This document shows positions 22,281-33,200 of a stretch of 64,000 bases of DNA, in pieces (positions within the stretch are counted from its first letter, which is position 1; the number at the start of each line of letters is the position of its first letter). The position numbers and the translations under genes are program-made. Under the pieces are notes generated by a model. It worked only from the letters and a program-made list of their open reading frames with translations, was not told the DNA's origin and did no database searches. Source of the DNA: Anagrus nilaparvatae (Eukaryota > Arthropoda > Insecta > Hymenoptera > Mymaridae); assembly GCA_022575985.1 (NCBI GenBank), contig JAKSXM010000132.1:5580001-5644000 (forward strand), given 5' to 3'.

Positions 22281-24904
22281 GAGAGCGTCGGTAGCTCTGT
22301 GGTTAGGGCGTTGGACTTCGGACTTGAAGGTTCACGGTTCGATTCCCGGCTATATCAGCATCAACTTTTTTTCTTTGCGAAAAATTCTTGATGTTCTTCT
22401 ACCGTGGGTTCTAGGATTGAGGCATCCACTTAATGTTAAAAAAAAAAAAATAAATAACATTATGTGGATAACGCGGTCCGAAGTGCTTCCAGGGCACTAT
22501 AAGCCGGCGTGGGGTTTGGGAGAGGTCGCGTACCTCCTGGACCATAGGTTCAACGCTCATACCAGCTACATTGACACTCGATCAATTATACAATAACACT
22601 TCACTAACAATTGTCAAAAAGCGTTTTCACATCCTCAACCCGCATTAAAATAGATAAATAGAAAAATTAAAATAGTGCAGGGTGTGATAGCATGGGCAGT
22701 TGAGTTGTTGGTGACCTCTGTCACAACATCCGTATGGAGTTTAAGATGGAGGTTAACCCATTAGCGCCTAATCGACCATCCAGGGACAGTTGAATATTTT
22801 TATATGAAAAAGTGAATATTTTGAGCTAAAAACGTCACCTAGTAGGTTTTTTGGCTCGCTCTTTTCATTTTTGAGGTCCATTTTCACCTACAACCCCTAG
22901 GTAGGGAGGTATCAACCCCTAAAGTAGGGTTAAATTTACAGAATCTTTTGAAATGTTTATTTACGCGATAAAAAACTTACTAGGCATTGAAATTGATTTT
23001 TTCAGTTTTAAAAAAGTTAAAAAATGAAAATATAAGTATTTACAGAAAACTTACCTCATCTGGGGGGTGAATACGGAGGGTTGAGGGGGTGGATTTTACA
23101 AGTATTTGAAATTTAAAAATTTTGGGCTGGAAACATCACCTAGTAGGTTTTTTGGGTCGCTCTTTTCGTTTTTGAGGTTCATTTTCACCTACAACCCCTA
23201 GGTAAGGGGGTATCAACCCCTAAAGTAGGATAAAATTTACAAAATCTTATGAAATCTTTATTTACGCGATAAAAAACTTACTAGATATTAAAATTGATTT
23301 TCTTGGTTTTAAAAAAGTTAAAAAATGAATATATAAGTATTTATAAAAAACTTACCTTATCTGGGGGGTGAATACGGAGGGTTGAGGGGGTGGATTTTAC
23401 AAGTATTTAAAATTTAAAAATTTTGGACTGGAAACATCACCTAGTAGGTTGTTTGGGTCGCTCTTTTCATTTTTGAGGTTCATTTTCACCTACAACCCCT
23501 AGGTAAGGGGGTATCAACCCCTAAGGTGGGGTGAAATTTACAAAATCTTTTGAAATGTTTATTTACGAGATAAAAACTTACTAGGCATTGAAAAAATTTT
23601 TAAATTTCAAATACTTGTAAAATCCACCCCATCAACCCTCCCTATTCACCCCCCAGATAAGGATAGTTCTTTGTAAATACTTATATTTTCATTTTTTAAT
23701 TTTTTTAAAACTGAAAAAATCAATTTTAATGTATAATTGTATAGTAAGTTTTTTATCATGTAAATAAAGATGTCAAAAGATTTTGTAAATTTTACCCTGC
23801 TTTAGGGGTTGATACCTCCTTACCAAGGGGTTGTAGGTGAAAATAGACCTCAAAAATGAAAAGAGCGACCCAAAAAACCTACATAGGTGATGTCTCCGGC
23901 CCAAAATTTTTAAATTTCAAATACTTGTAAAATCCATCCCCTCAACCCTCCCTATTCACCCCCCAGATAAGGTAAGTTTTCTGTAAATACTTATATTTTC
24001 ATTTTGTAACTTTTTTAAAGCCGAAAAAATCAATTTGAATATCTAGTAAGTTTTTTATAACGTAAATAAAGATTTCCAAAGATTTTGTAAATTTTACCCT
24101 ACTTTAGGGGTTGATACCTCCTTACCTAGGGGTTGTAGGTGAAAATGGACCTCAAAAATGAAAAGAGCGATCCAAAAAACCTACTAGGTGATGTTTCCAG
24201 TCCAAAATTTTTGTATTTCAAATACTTTTTAAAATCCACCCCCTCAACCCTCCATATTCACCCCCCAGAGAAAGTAAATTTTCTGTAAATACTTATATTT
24301 TCATTTTTTAACTTTTTTAAAACCGAAAAAATCAATTTGAATATCTAGTAAGTTTTTTATAACGTAAATAAAGATTTCATAAGATTTTGTAAATTTTACC
24401 CTACTTTAGGGGTTGATACCTCCTTACCTAGGGGTTGTAGGTTAAAATGGACCTCAAAAATGAAAAGAGCGATCCAAAAAACCTACTAGGTGATGTTTCC
24501 AGTCCAAAATTTTTGTATTTCAAATACTTGTAAAATCCACCCCCTCAACCCTCCGTATTCACCCCCCAGATGAGGTAAGTTTTCTGTAAATACTTATATT
24601 TTCATTTTTTAACTTTTTTAAAACTGAAAAAATCAATTTCAATGCCTAGTAAGTTTTTTATCGCGTAAATAAGCATTTCAAAAGATTCTGTAAATTTTAC
24701 CCTACTTTAGGGGTTGATTCCTCCTTACCTAGGGGTTGTAGGTAAAAATGGACCTCAAAAATGAAAAGAGCGACCCAAAAAACCTACTAGGTGACGTTTT
24801 TAGCTCAAAATATTCACTCTTTCATATAAAAATATTCAACTGTCCTTGGATGGTCGATTAGGCGCTAATGGGTTAAACAAATACCAATACCAATACCAAT
24901 ACCC
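22281..24904 (+). mobile_element. tRNA-derived SINE (~508 bp) split by a foldback
   Basis: The SINE occupies 22281-22756 and 24873-24904. Its head (22281-22357) has an A-box-like GTAGCTCTGTGGTTAGGGC and a B-box GGTTCGATTCCCGG, with CTTCGGA where a tRNA-Arg(TCG) anticodon loop would be. The anticodon and acceptor stems do not pair, so it is not a working tRNA. The tail is an ATACCA microsatellite. ATAATAATAATAA flanks both ends, and copy 2 (near 28915-28930) shows the empty site. The 90-codon open frame inside is not a gene. Confidence 0.78.
22757..24872. mobile_element. 2.1 kb TTAA-flanked foldback, piggyBac-like termini
   Basis: The element starts CCCATTAGCGCCTAATCG and ends in its inverse, flanked by TTAA on both sides (22753-22756, 24873-24876). 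TTAA duplication plus CCC-starting ends is the piggyBac signature. The arms are tandem arrays of a ~302 bp unit (ACCTAGTAGG, GACCTC, CACCTACAACCCCTAGG, ACCCCCCAG blocks), about 2.7 units left and 4 right, turning near 23593. No transposase. It sits inside the SINE. Confidence 0.8.
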
Positions 24905-24966
24905 ATAATAATAATAAATCGTTTTCTAATATAAAAAAAAAATTATTGAACTTTGAATTGTTTTAA

Positions 24967-26200
24967 CCCATTAGTGCCGGGGCGGAAGTTGACGGAAACT
25001 CAATGAAAACACTAAGATTTTCAGTAGATAGAAGGCTAAAAATCGTACCCAGCAGGTAAAATGTCATGCTTTTTCCAAATCCGTCGTTAGTTTTGACCTA
25101 CCACCCTTCTAAATACCCCAAAAATAGGGGGTGAAAAGGGGTAAAACGAGATTTTTAAGAAAACGACGGATAAGAGACTGCCTGTTAATGTTAAAAAATA
25201 TAAATAAAAAGATCATGAAATATCATTTTCAGGTGTAAAATTTATATTTTGTACTGAAAAATTTGACTGCATATTATATAGGGTAAGATCTCTACCCTTA
25301 TCTTGTGAATAGGGGTGGTTTTTCCAAAAGCTTTGAAAATCAATTCTTTTTGGTTTTTAGTGGAGTCCCATTAGTAAAATTCGCTGCTGAATCCGAATTT
25401 AATGTTGGCATTGAGATAGAACCCCTTTGAGTACTCAAAAATAGGGGTGGAATGGGTCAAATGGACCGTAAATTTTTAAAAATAGCTAAATGTTTATAAA
25501 TCTGATTTTTCACGGAGAAAAATAACTGTTAAAAATAACCAAAATTGCTGGTTATGTTTACATCATAAAGTTTTGTTATTTTCTGTTCAAATATTTTGTA
25601 AATATAACCATGTTTATAGTTAGAATTACAATATTCTAACTTCATATTTGTAAAATTTACAAATTTTTTTTGTTCTTAAAACTAACCCCGTTTTACTAAA
25701 ATTAACCTTGCAAAATATACAAAATATTTTTTTCCGTGTTCTACTAAATCGATACCAAATGTTACTTCTAAGGTGAATTTCTTTAGGCATTTGAAATAGG
25801 AGTGATTGGGGTAAAATAGACCATTTTGCAATCCCTAAACGATTAATAGGGGTCGTTTTTCAAAAAACTTTAAAAAAATTTGTTTTTTTGTTTTTAATAG
25901 AGTGCCACTTGTAAAATTTGCTGCTGAATTCGAATTTCATGTTGATTTTGAGATGTTACCCCTGTCAATACTCAAAAATGAGGGTGGAACGGGTAAATTG
26001 GAAAACTTTACGTTTTAACAATAGTAGAAATATTTTTAAATCTTATTTTTCTACTGAATCGATACCAAATGTTATTTCTGAAGATAAATTTCTTTAGGCA
26101 TTCGAAATAGGGGTGATTGGGGTAAAATGGACCACTTTTGTATACTCTAATCGATAAAGAGAGGCAATCTTGGAAGCTGGGTAAGAGAGTCATGTTTGGA
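24967..26200. mobile_element. second TTAA-type element, right end missing
   Basis: It begins TTAA-CCCATTAGTGCCGGGGCGG, close to the termini of the 22757 element. Copy 2 reads TTTTTTAATTAAAT at the matching place, so it went into a TTAA. Inside are about three degenerate ~300 bp repeats (TTTCTACTGAATCGATACCA, GATTGGGGTAAAAT, CACTTGTAAAATTTGCTGC). No inverted right terminus is found before unique sequence near 26200, so that end is lost or the right end lies at an unrecognised boundary. Confidence 0.55.
25510..25738. mobile_element. 229 bp MITE, CACGGA termini, TT target duplication
   Basis: Ends CACGGAGAAAAATAA and TATTTTTTTCCGTG are inverted. The sister internal repeat at 26041-26054 reads ATTTTTCTACTG without the insert, which gives a 2 bp TT duplication. 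Same style as 58854-59090. Confidence 0.7.
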
Positions 26201-26559
26201 CAAACTACGTAGGCTATGATAATATGAGTTTGATATTTACAAAATAGAAGTAAAAAAACCTAGTTAGATTTTCATATATTTTATTTGTGTATAAAAACAT
26301 AACAAAAGAATAAATAAATAAAAACCACTTTTCTATAAAAATATAAATTATTTACTTTTCGAATATGAAAATAAGGATTTATATTTATAACAAGTGTAAA
26401 TATCGTGTACTGCAATTAAAAACTAATAATAATAATAATTTATAAGTAATAATTAATGATTGAGGTAAAATAGTCTTTCATAAACGTTCACACATATAAA
26501 GATTCAACAAATTATTATTTTTGACACAGTTTAAGTAAATAAAATATATAACATTCTTC

Positions 26560-26607
26560 ACTCGGATTGACTCGGATCGGTTTTTTAGACGACCGGCGTC
26601 GCCGAGT
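26560..26607. other. GC-rich hairpin, copy 1
   Basis: Same motif as 29963-29994 (ACTCGG with CCGAGT, inner GACG/CGTC) but with extra bases (ATTGACTCGGATCGG) after the first ACTCGG. It belongs to the duplicated tail. Confidence 0.5.
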
Positions 26608-26747
26608 ATACAAATTGTTTATAAGGCACTGATCACTAGCACATTTTTTTTTAAAATTATTATTCTTGATTAAAAATTATTAATACTCTAAAAAATGTTA
26701 TGTGCGATTTTTTTTAAATATAATAGTAACAATAATAATAATAGAAA

Positions 26748-27285
26748 TATATATGACCACGTCCAGGATAGAACGACCAGCCGAAAAATAATAAATAAAA
26801 ATAAATTTTTTTTTGTGTTACTTTTTACCTGGGATTTGTGAAACCACTCCTATTTTATACTTCCTGATGCATAATTTTGAGATATAGCTGCTCCAAAGTT
26901 GATTTTTTCAATTGTCTTATTTCAGCTGCCCAGTTCAAACTGAAATAACTCAAAACCATGAAACTTTTAACATTAACATATGATTGGGAAAAAATTTTCT
27001 TTTTACCTGGACTACCCGAAAAAAAATTTTTTTTTATTTTGGGCCACTTCCGGTTCAATTTTTAATGGTTTGAATTCTAATTGACCGGAAGTCAAGTTCG
27101 CCATAATTATTTGCACTCAAATTTTTCCAGAATGTTGGCCTATGTGTCAGTTTTACCCAAAAAAATTTTTGATATGTGATACTCAAATGAGTGCCCACAA
27201 TCATTATTTTAGTCTGCCCAAATCAGCCAAAATTAGTTAAAGCTAAGACCTTTCTCTTAGCTAAAAACTTTCAAAAAATCAAGTT
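26748..27285. other. unique stretch between duplicated copies
   Basis: Separates the end of copy 1 from the start of copy 2. It has no supportable gene. TTTTTACCTGG(GA) occurs twice (about 26824 and 27001) and CGGTTCAA/GACCGGAAG motifs suggest an old repeat. A 67-codon minus-strand frame is not convincing. Confidence 0.4.
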
Positions 27286-27892
27286 AAAAATTAATTAAGT
27301 AAAAAATTTAGGAAAATTTAGTCGTCTGGATAAAACAATTTCAATTAGTGAAAACTAATCTCGATTAATTTTTTTAGATTAAAAGTTTGGAAAAATAAAA
27401 AACACATAAACACACAATATTTTTTTTTTAATGATTTATATTTTAACCTTTATAAAATTTACTGCAGAATTTTGGCATCTATGGTATACAAATTAACAAA
27501 ACAAAAATTCAAAAAACAATAATTAATTTGTACTAAATTATTATATAATACTATTTTAAATATACATCACTGTTAAAAATTTTTAACCAATTTTTTTAAA
27601 AAATTTAATGATATAGGGTTAAAATTTTTTTACAGTGTACATATAACTAAAATTAATAAAATGATAAATTAAATAATTATAAATCTAAAGAGAACTTAAT
27701 TTTAAAACAAATGTTATAAATGCTACATATATTTAAATATGAATTATTTGTGCAATAATTTATTAATAAATATTAACTGATAATAAAAAATTGTTTATTA
27801 ACTTTTTCAAATTAAATTGATGCTTTCACTTTAAAATTTAACTGATATGTCAATAATTGAAAAAACCAAAGCTGTTTAAACATTGGTAATCG

Positions 27893-27904
27893 TATATATA
27901 AAAA
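27893..27904 (+). promoter_or_regulatory. TATA box of serine protease 2
   Basis: TATATATAAAAA about 43 bp before the ATG, conserved with copy 1. Confidence 0.5.
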
Positions 27905-27935
27905 AATATTTTCGTACAAAAATTTTCTTTCAAAA

Positions 27936-28852
27936 ATGTCGTTCACTGTGTTAATTGTTATTTTAATTTTGAATTATTCAAATGGTGATTATTTTATCGA
28001 GAATTATATTATTGGAGGTAACTCAGTAAGCATTGCAAACTTTCCATATCAAGTGTCATTGAGACTTAGAGGTAGTCATTTTTGTAGTGGAGCAATTATT
28101 TCCTCTAGGCACATTGTAACAGCTGCTCATTGTATTTTGTGTTGTGCTCGTGCTCCTTATTCTGATTTCATCGTGGTTACTGGAACGTCTTACAGATTTT
28201 ATGGAGGACAGTCCCATCGAGTTTTGACAGCTATTCCATACTTTTCGTATAGTATGGATTCGGCTTCTTCGGAAAATGATATTGGTATTATAACGGTAAT
28301 TTTTAATTTATTTCTTGATTTTGGATTCTTCTAGAATAGTGTAACATATTTTTTTTTACAGCTTGTAGGTGAGATCAAATTTAATCCCTTCCAGTATCCC
28401 ATTAGCTTGCCAGATTCTGACATTCAGGGAGGAGAAGTTGCAACAATTTCAGGTTGGGGTTACACAAATTACGAGACACAAACTTATCCCAATAAACTGC
28501 AATTTGCTTACATAAACCTCCTGACTAACGATCAATGTCAATGGTATTACAATCCAAATACATACGATTATAAAATTCTTCCTCAGCAAATTTGTGGACT
28601 TAAACAAATTGGAATTGGTACTTGTTCGGTTGGTTTTATTTTCATTTATTCTTATTTTACAAAATTTTTTTTTTGAAAATAAAGTAATTATTTTAATTAT
28701 TTTAGGGCGATAGCGGTGGTCCAGTTGTATCAAATAATAAACTTGTTGGTATTGTTTCTTGGTCAATACCTTGTGCTGTTGGTTATCCAAGTGTTTTTAC
28801 AAAAGTTTTTACATTTAAATCTTACATTTATTGGCTAACAGGAGTTTATTAA
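27936..28852 (+). CDS. secreted S1 serine protease, copy 2
   Basis: Three exons, 27936-28295, 28362-28628 and 28706-28852, with the same phase-0 introns as copy 1 (66 and 77 bp). The product is 257 aa. Signal peptide is about residues 1-17; mature IIGG starts at 25, again preceded by Tyr (IENY). Triad is His65, Asp115 and Ser212. Pocket residues are Gly189, Ser216 and Ser226 as in copy 1. Most differences from copy 1 lie in the signal and pro region and at the start of exon 2 (for example LVGEIKFNPF against LVDKIKFNLY); exon 3 differs by one residue (Trp for Gly in YIYWL). The introns of both copies are also alike, so the duplication is young. The gene is convergent with the Mitf 3' end, about 1.4 kb away. 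Confidence 0.88.
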
Positions 28853-28899
28853 ATTTATTGAGACCATTATTATAATTAATTATTAATAACCATTAACTA

Positions 28900-28905
28900 A
28901 ATAAA
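28900..28905 (+). terminator. polyadenylation signal of serine protease 2
   Basis: AATAAA 48 bp after the stop, same position as in copy 1. Confidence 0.5.
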
Positions 28906-30227
28906 CAAGGCAATAATAATAATAATAACAATAAATCGTTTTTTAATATAAAAAATAATTTGCTAACGTAAAATTATTGAACTTTGAATTGTTTTTTAAT
29001 TAAATAATTAATTGTTTAAATTTTTTTGCTCGATTATTTATTTTTTATATGAGCTGATCCAAGTTTATTTTAACAAAAAAAATATTTTTTTATTTTTGAA
29101 AAATATTTTCATTGAAAATTCTGATGTTATGTTTTACTATGTCTCTCTGAGGTATTGGAGCTTGAAAATTGATTTTTTATATTTTTTTTAGGTTTGTTTT
29201 TGACGTTAGATATATCTTTGAATTTGTGGATGCTTTTTTAACTGCCAAAAATAAGAAAAAATTGAATTTTTCTTAATTTTTTTTTGGCATACTTAATATT
29301 TTTTGATACGAAAATAAGGGTTTTTATAATAAAATTTATTAAGAATTACTATACTGCTATAATTTGGCTCAAAATTACCACTCTTTTTGTAAAAATTAAA
29401 AGCTGGAATTAAATGTAGTAATTTTTCTTAACCTCTTAATAACTTCTAATAAAAAATCCATTTCCATGTAATCTTTGCCTTGTAAAATTTGGGTTCACCA
29501 TTAACAGATTCAAAAATTTTTTTTTTATCCACAAAAAATAAACACGAATCTTCAAAAATTCAATTTATTTCGCTAATCCAAAGAAACACTATCGTTCATC
29601 ACTCAAAATTACTTGGATCACCCCTTACAATAAAAATTTGTTCAAAAAACATTGAAATATTTGACAATAGTAAACAAAATAAATAAACTAAAAAATTAAA
29701 TCATCAAAAAATTTTGTATATTTTATAAAAAAAAATTTAAAAACACTAAGTATTTACTGCAGTAAAATATAATTATAAGGATTTATATTTATAACAAGTG
29801 TAAATAACGTGTACTGCAATTAAAAACTAATAATAATAATAATTTATAAGTAATAATTAATGATTGAGGTAAAATAGTCTTTCATAAACGTTCACACATA
29901 TAAAGATTCAACAAATTATTTTCTTTTTTGACACAGTTTAAATAAAATATATAACATTCTTCACTCGGTTTTTAGACGACCGGCGTCGCCGAGTATACAA
30001 ATTGTTTATAAGGCACTGATCACTAGCACATTTTTTTAAAATTATTATTCTTGCTTAAAAATTATTAATACTCTAAAAAATGTTGTGTGCGATTTTTTTT
30101 TAAAATATAATAGTAACAATAATAATAATAGTAATATATATATATATCTAAATAGTTAAAAAAAATTTCTGTTGTTTTTCACTGGATTAAATATATTTTT
30201 TCTATTAAATAAAGTTTTCAGTCACTA
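28906..30227. other. space between convergent genes, probable Mitf 3' UTR on its right
   Basis: No exon seen. Minus-strand AATAAA signals occur, for example about 29563-29570, so the Mitf transcript could end here. About 29777-30135 is shared with copy 1 at 26370-26747. The 65-codon plus-strand frame at 29489 has no support. Confidence 0.4.
29963..29994 (-). other. GC-rich hairpin in the presumed Mitf 3' UTR
   Basis: ACTCGG pairs with CCGAGT and, inside, GACG with CGTC. It stands out in an AT-rich region. It is kept, with an insertion, in the duplicate tail at 26560-26607. Confidence 0.45.
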
Positions 30228-33200
30228 TTACGTGACCATATCGATATCAGAGGAACTTACAATAATTGGATCTTCGAATTGAGGTGATGATAACATTGGA
30301 TCACCGTTATGACATACAGGATCGTCTTCCATGAGATCTTCGAAGTCAGTTAGGTGAGACATACCAACGATATCTGGCAGCTGGAAGATATTTTTATTAA
30401 AAAATTTGTTATTTATGGTTAAATTAAGATACGAGGCTGCAAACTATACTTTAATTAGTGCATTGAACAAACATAGAAACATTAAGAAAAAAGTTACCCT
30501 GTCAAAAATTTTTACCAAAATTACCCCAACCCCAAAAAAATATTTGGCCAAAATATGGTCAATTTTTTTTAGTACTCAATTTCACTTGTTTTGATCCAAT
30601 GTTCTAATTAAAACTGTAGTTTCTGTTTAATAAGCAGTTAATTAAGGTAATTTTTTACCTTTCTTTGTGGATTACAATAAACCGAAGATGTTGAAGCTAC
30701 AGGTAATCCATTTGATTTAGCTTGTAGCTCGAGCTCTTGAACACGTAACAGCAACCTTCGATTTTGTTGTTCCAATTGTTTTTGTCTCAATTCATTTTGT
30801 TTCATACGTGATAATTCATTTTTTAATAATTTTATATATTCTACTGAACTTTTCAATATTGTTCCTTTATTTGGCCTTACGTCACGTACTATTTCATAAT
30901 ATGGATCGTTTGTTTTTGGTAACAACGTACCTAATTCTTTGATCCTGTCGTTGATATTAAATCTTCGTCTACGTTCAACTGTAAAAAAATAAAAATTTTT
31001 ATAATTATATTTTTAAATTGAAATTGGTGTATGCACATGATACATAAAATTTATAGATAAAAAATTTACGGTTGGGAAAATCTAAATAAAATTTATTCCT
31101 AAAGGTCAGAAAAAGTAGAATTTTTTATTTTTTAATTTAACAGTCGAATCACGTAAATGCTTTGGTTCTGCGGTCACGTGTGATAAAAAAAAAATGTTAG
31201 AGATTTTCATCCGAAGGAGGATTTTATTTTCCTATATATATTATTTCCAATGTTGCCAAGAGTTTAAAAACTTTTCTTAAAAACTTACTCATATTGTGAT
31301 TATCCTTTTTTTGTCTATCTTTGGCAAGTGCGTGTATTTCAGCATCTGTAAGTAAAAGTGGTTCAGATTTTATTTGTAAATCTGACAAACTACCAAGACT
31401 ATCAGTTTGTCCTTCTTTTAATCCATCAGTTAAGGAACTTGTCTCAAACGATAAAATATCTTCTAAAAAATCTTCAGCCTAAAAAAAAAATTTTATTTTA
31501 TTTATAAATATTGACAATACAATTTGTTATTTATTGATTTATATCTAATCTATATTAAACATACATGCAGGATAAAAAAAAATTGTTTGATTGATTGATG
31601 GTACAAAATGGGTTTGATATTGACCTTGTGTATTATAAAAATGATAGATAATATTTTAGAAAAAGATAGAAATAAAAAAACAAAACAAAACAAAATAATT
31701 CTACTATATTTATTATTGTTTACGTAAGTTTGTAATATATCAAGTTTTTACGTAACAGCTATAGTGCAGTAAATTTGCATCAAAAAAGATTTAGTGATAG
31801 TGATTGTAATTCGTCTTTGAAAAAAAAAAATTGTTTCGCACATCAGTATTTATTTTTTTTTTTTTTTTAAGGAAAATATATATATATATATATAGTGATC
31901 CTTGCAATCACTGTAACAAGTGTTCATATGTATATATAAATATATATATATATACCCTCAATTTACAGTATGTACAGTATGCACTTGCATTGTTTCATGT
32001 CAAATTGTCTATTTAAAAAATTGATTTTTTTTATTGGTAAAAGTGAGCTTTGCGAAACCAGAGCTTTTTTTAGAATGATAATTTAATGATACGTTCGAAA
32101 GTATATTTGCTTTCTAAACATAAAATAAAATTAAGTTTTTAAACAGTGCGAATGTAACCACTGCGATTCGTGGCCGGGAAAATAAAAAATGGACCCAGCG
32201 TATGTAAATTATCATCCAAGGCGAAACCAATTTGTAATCCGAGACACTCTCTTTTATGGTCAACGGTCGTGTACGATTTTTTAATTTTGCAAGTACAGAG
32301 AGCTAAAAATTGTCAAGAAAATTAAGTTCAATTACTCGTTACATGATACCATGTTTCTCATATTTTTTTAAGACTACGAAATCACAAAAAACTAGAAAAT
32401 GTATGGTTTTTTATAGCTTATAACTGTTTATTTCATTTTTTTTTGATAATTTAAAATTTTAAGATATTAAATAATCGAGACCAGATGAGGGCTTCGCAGG
32501 GGCCGCATTAGGCCCATAAATTTTCCAAAAATTATTTCTACCCGGGAAAAATTCTTATTAGTGTAGATAATGTTTTGTTTTTAGTACTAAAAATTTCTAA
32601 TATCAGTTTTAAAAACGAGCCTAAAATGGGCCTTATAACCTAAAATTATAAAATGTAAAAAAATTAAAAATTTATACATATTTGCCTAAATTTAAATAAT
32701 ATCCTCAAAATTTTAGAAACTTTTGATATTCAGTTAATAGACCATATTTTATATACATATTTAGTATAATTTTAATTAAATTTCCGACATTACAAAACAA
32801 ACAAGCAATAATTAATGAATTAAATTTTTTACACCTTCTCCCTTTCCTCTTTCGCAATCAACAATTTTTGATATAGGATGCATTCTTCTATAAAAAAGTT
32901 AAATATTCAATATTCCCCAAAATTAAAATTCAAAGCACGCTTTTAATAAAAATTATTTTGAGGTTCGTTCAAACCAATTAAGTATCAATTTTTTTTCTTT
33001 TTCAATTAAAAAAATATAGAAAATATATTTTTAAAAAAAATCAATTGACGTGAAATGACCCATATTCGTACATATATAAATAATTCATAATACAGTTGAA
33101 GGAAATAAAATTCATAGGAGCATAAATTTTCTCCGAATGATTTAATATATTTTTTTATTTTTTTATTATTAATTATAATTGTTACATATATATATTAGAC

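Larger units (their letters stand above)
20965..26747. repeat. duplicated segment, copy 1 (main part)
   Basis: Matches 27619-30135 from TTTACAGTGTA in the protease upstream region, through the whole gene, to the tail with ACCGGCGTCGCCGAGTATAC and TAATAATAATAG. Differences are point changes plus two inserted blocks, 22281-24904 and the element from 24967, that are absent from copy 2. Confidence 0.8.
27286..30135. repeat. duplicated segment, copy 2 (compact)
   Basis: 2.85 kb holding left flank, promoter, serine protease 2 and a tail ending inside the presumed Mitf 3' untranslated region. It lacks every insertion found in copy 1 and so approximates the ancestral arrangement. Confidence 0.8.

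Noticed and set aside
22281..22357. tRNA gene
   Set aside because: A- and B-box are good, but acceptor and anticodon stems do not pair, and a SINE body with microsatellite tail and target duplication follows.
22324..22596. 90-codon plus-strand open frame
   Set aside because: It lies within the SINE body and has no protein resemblance.
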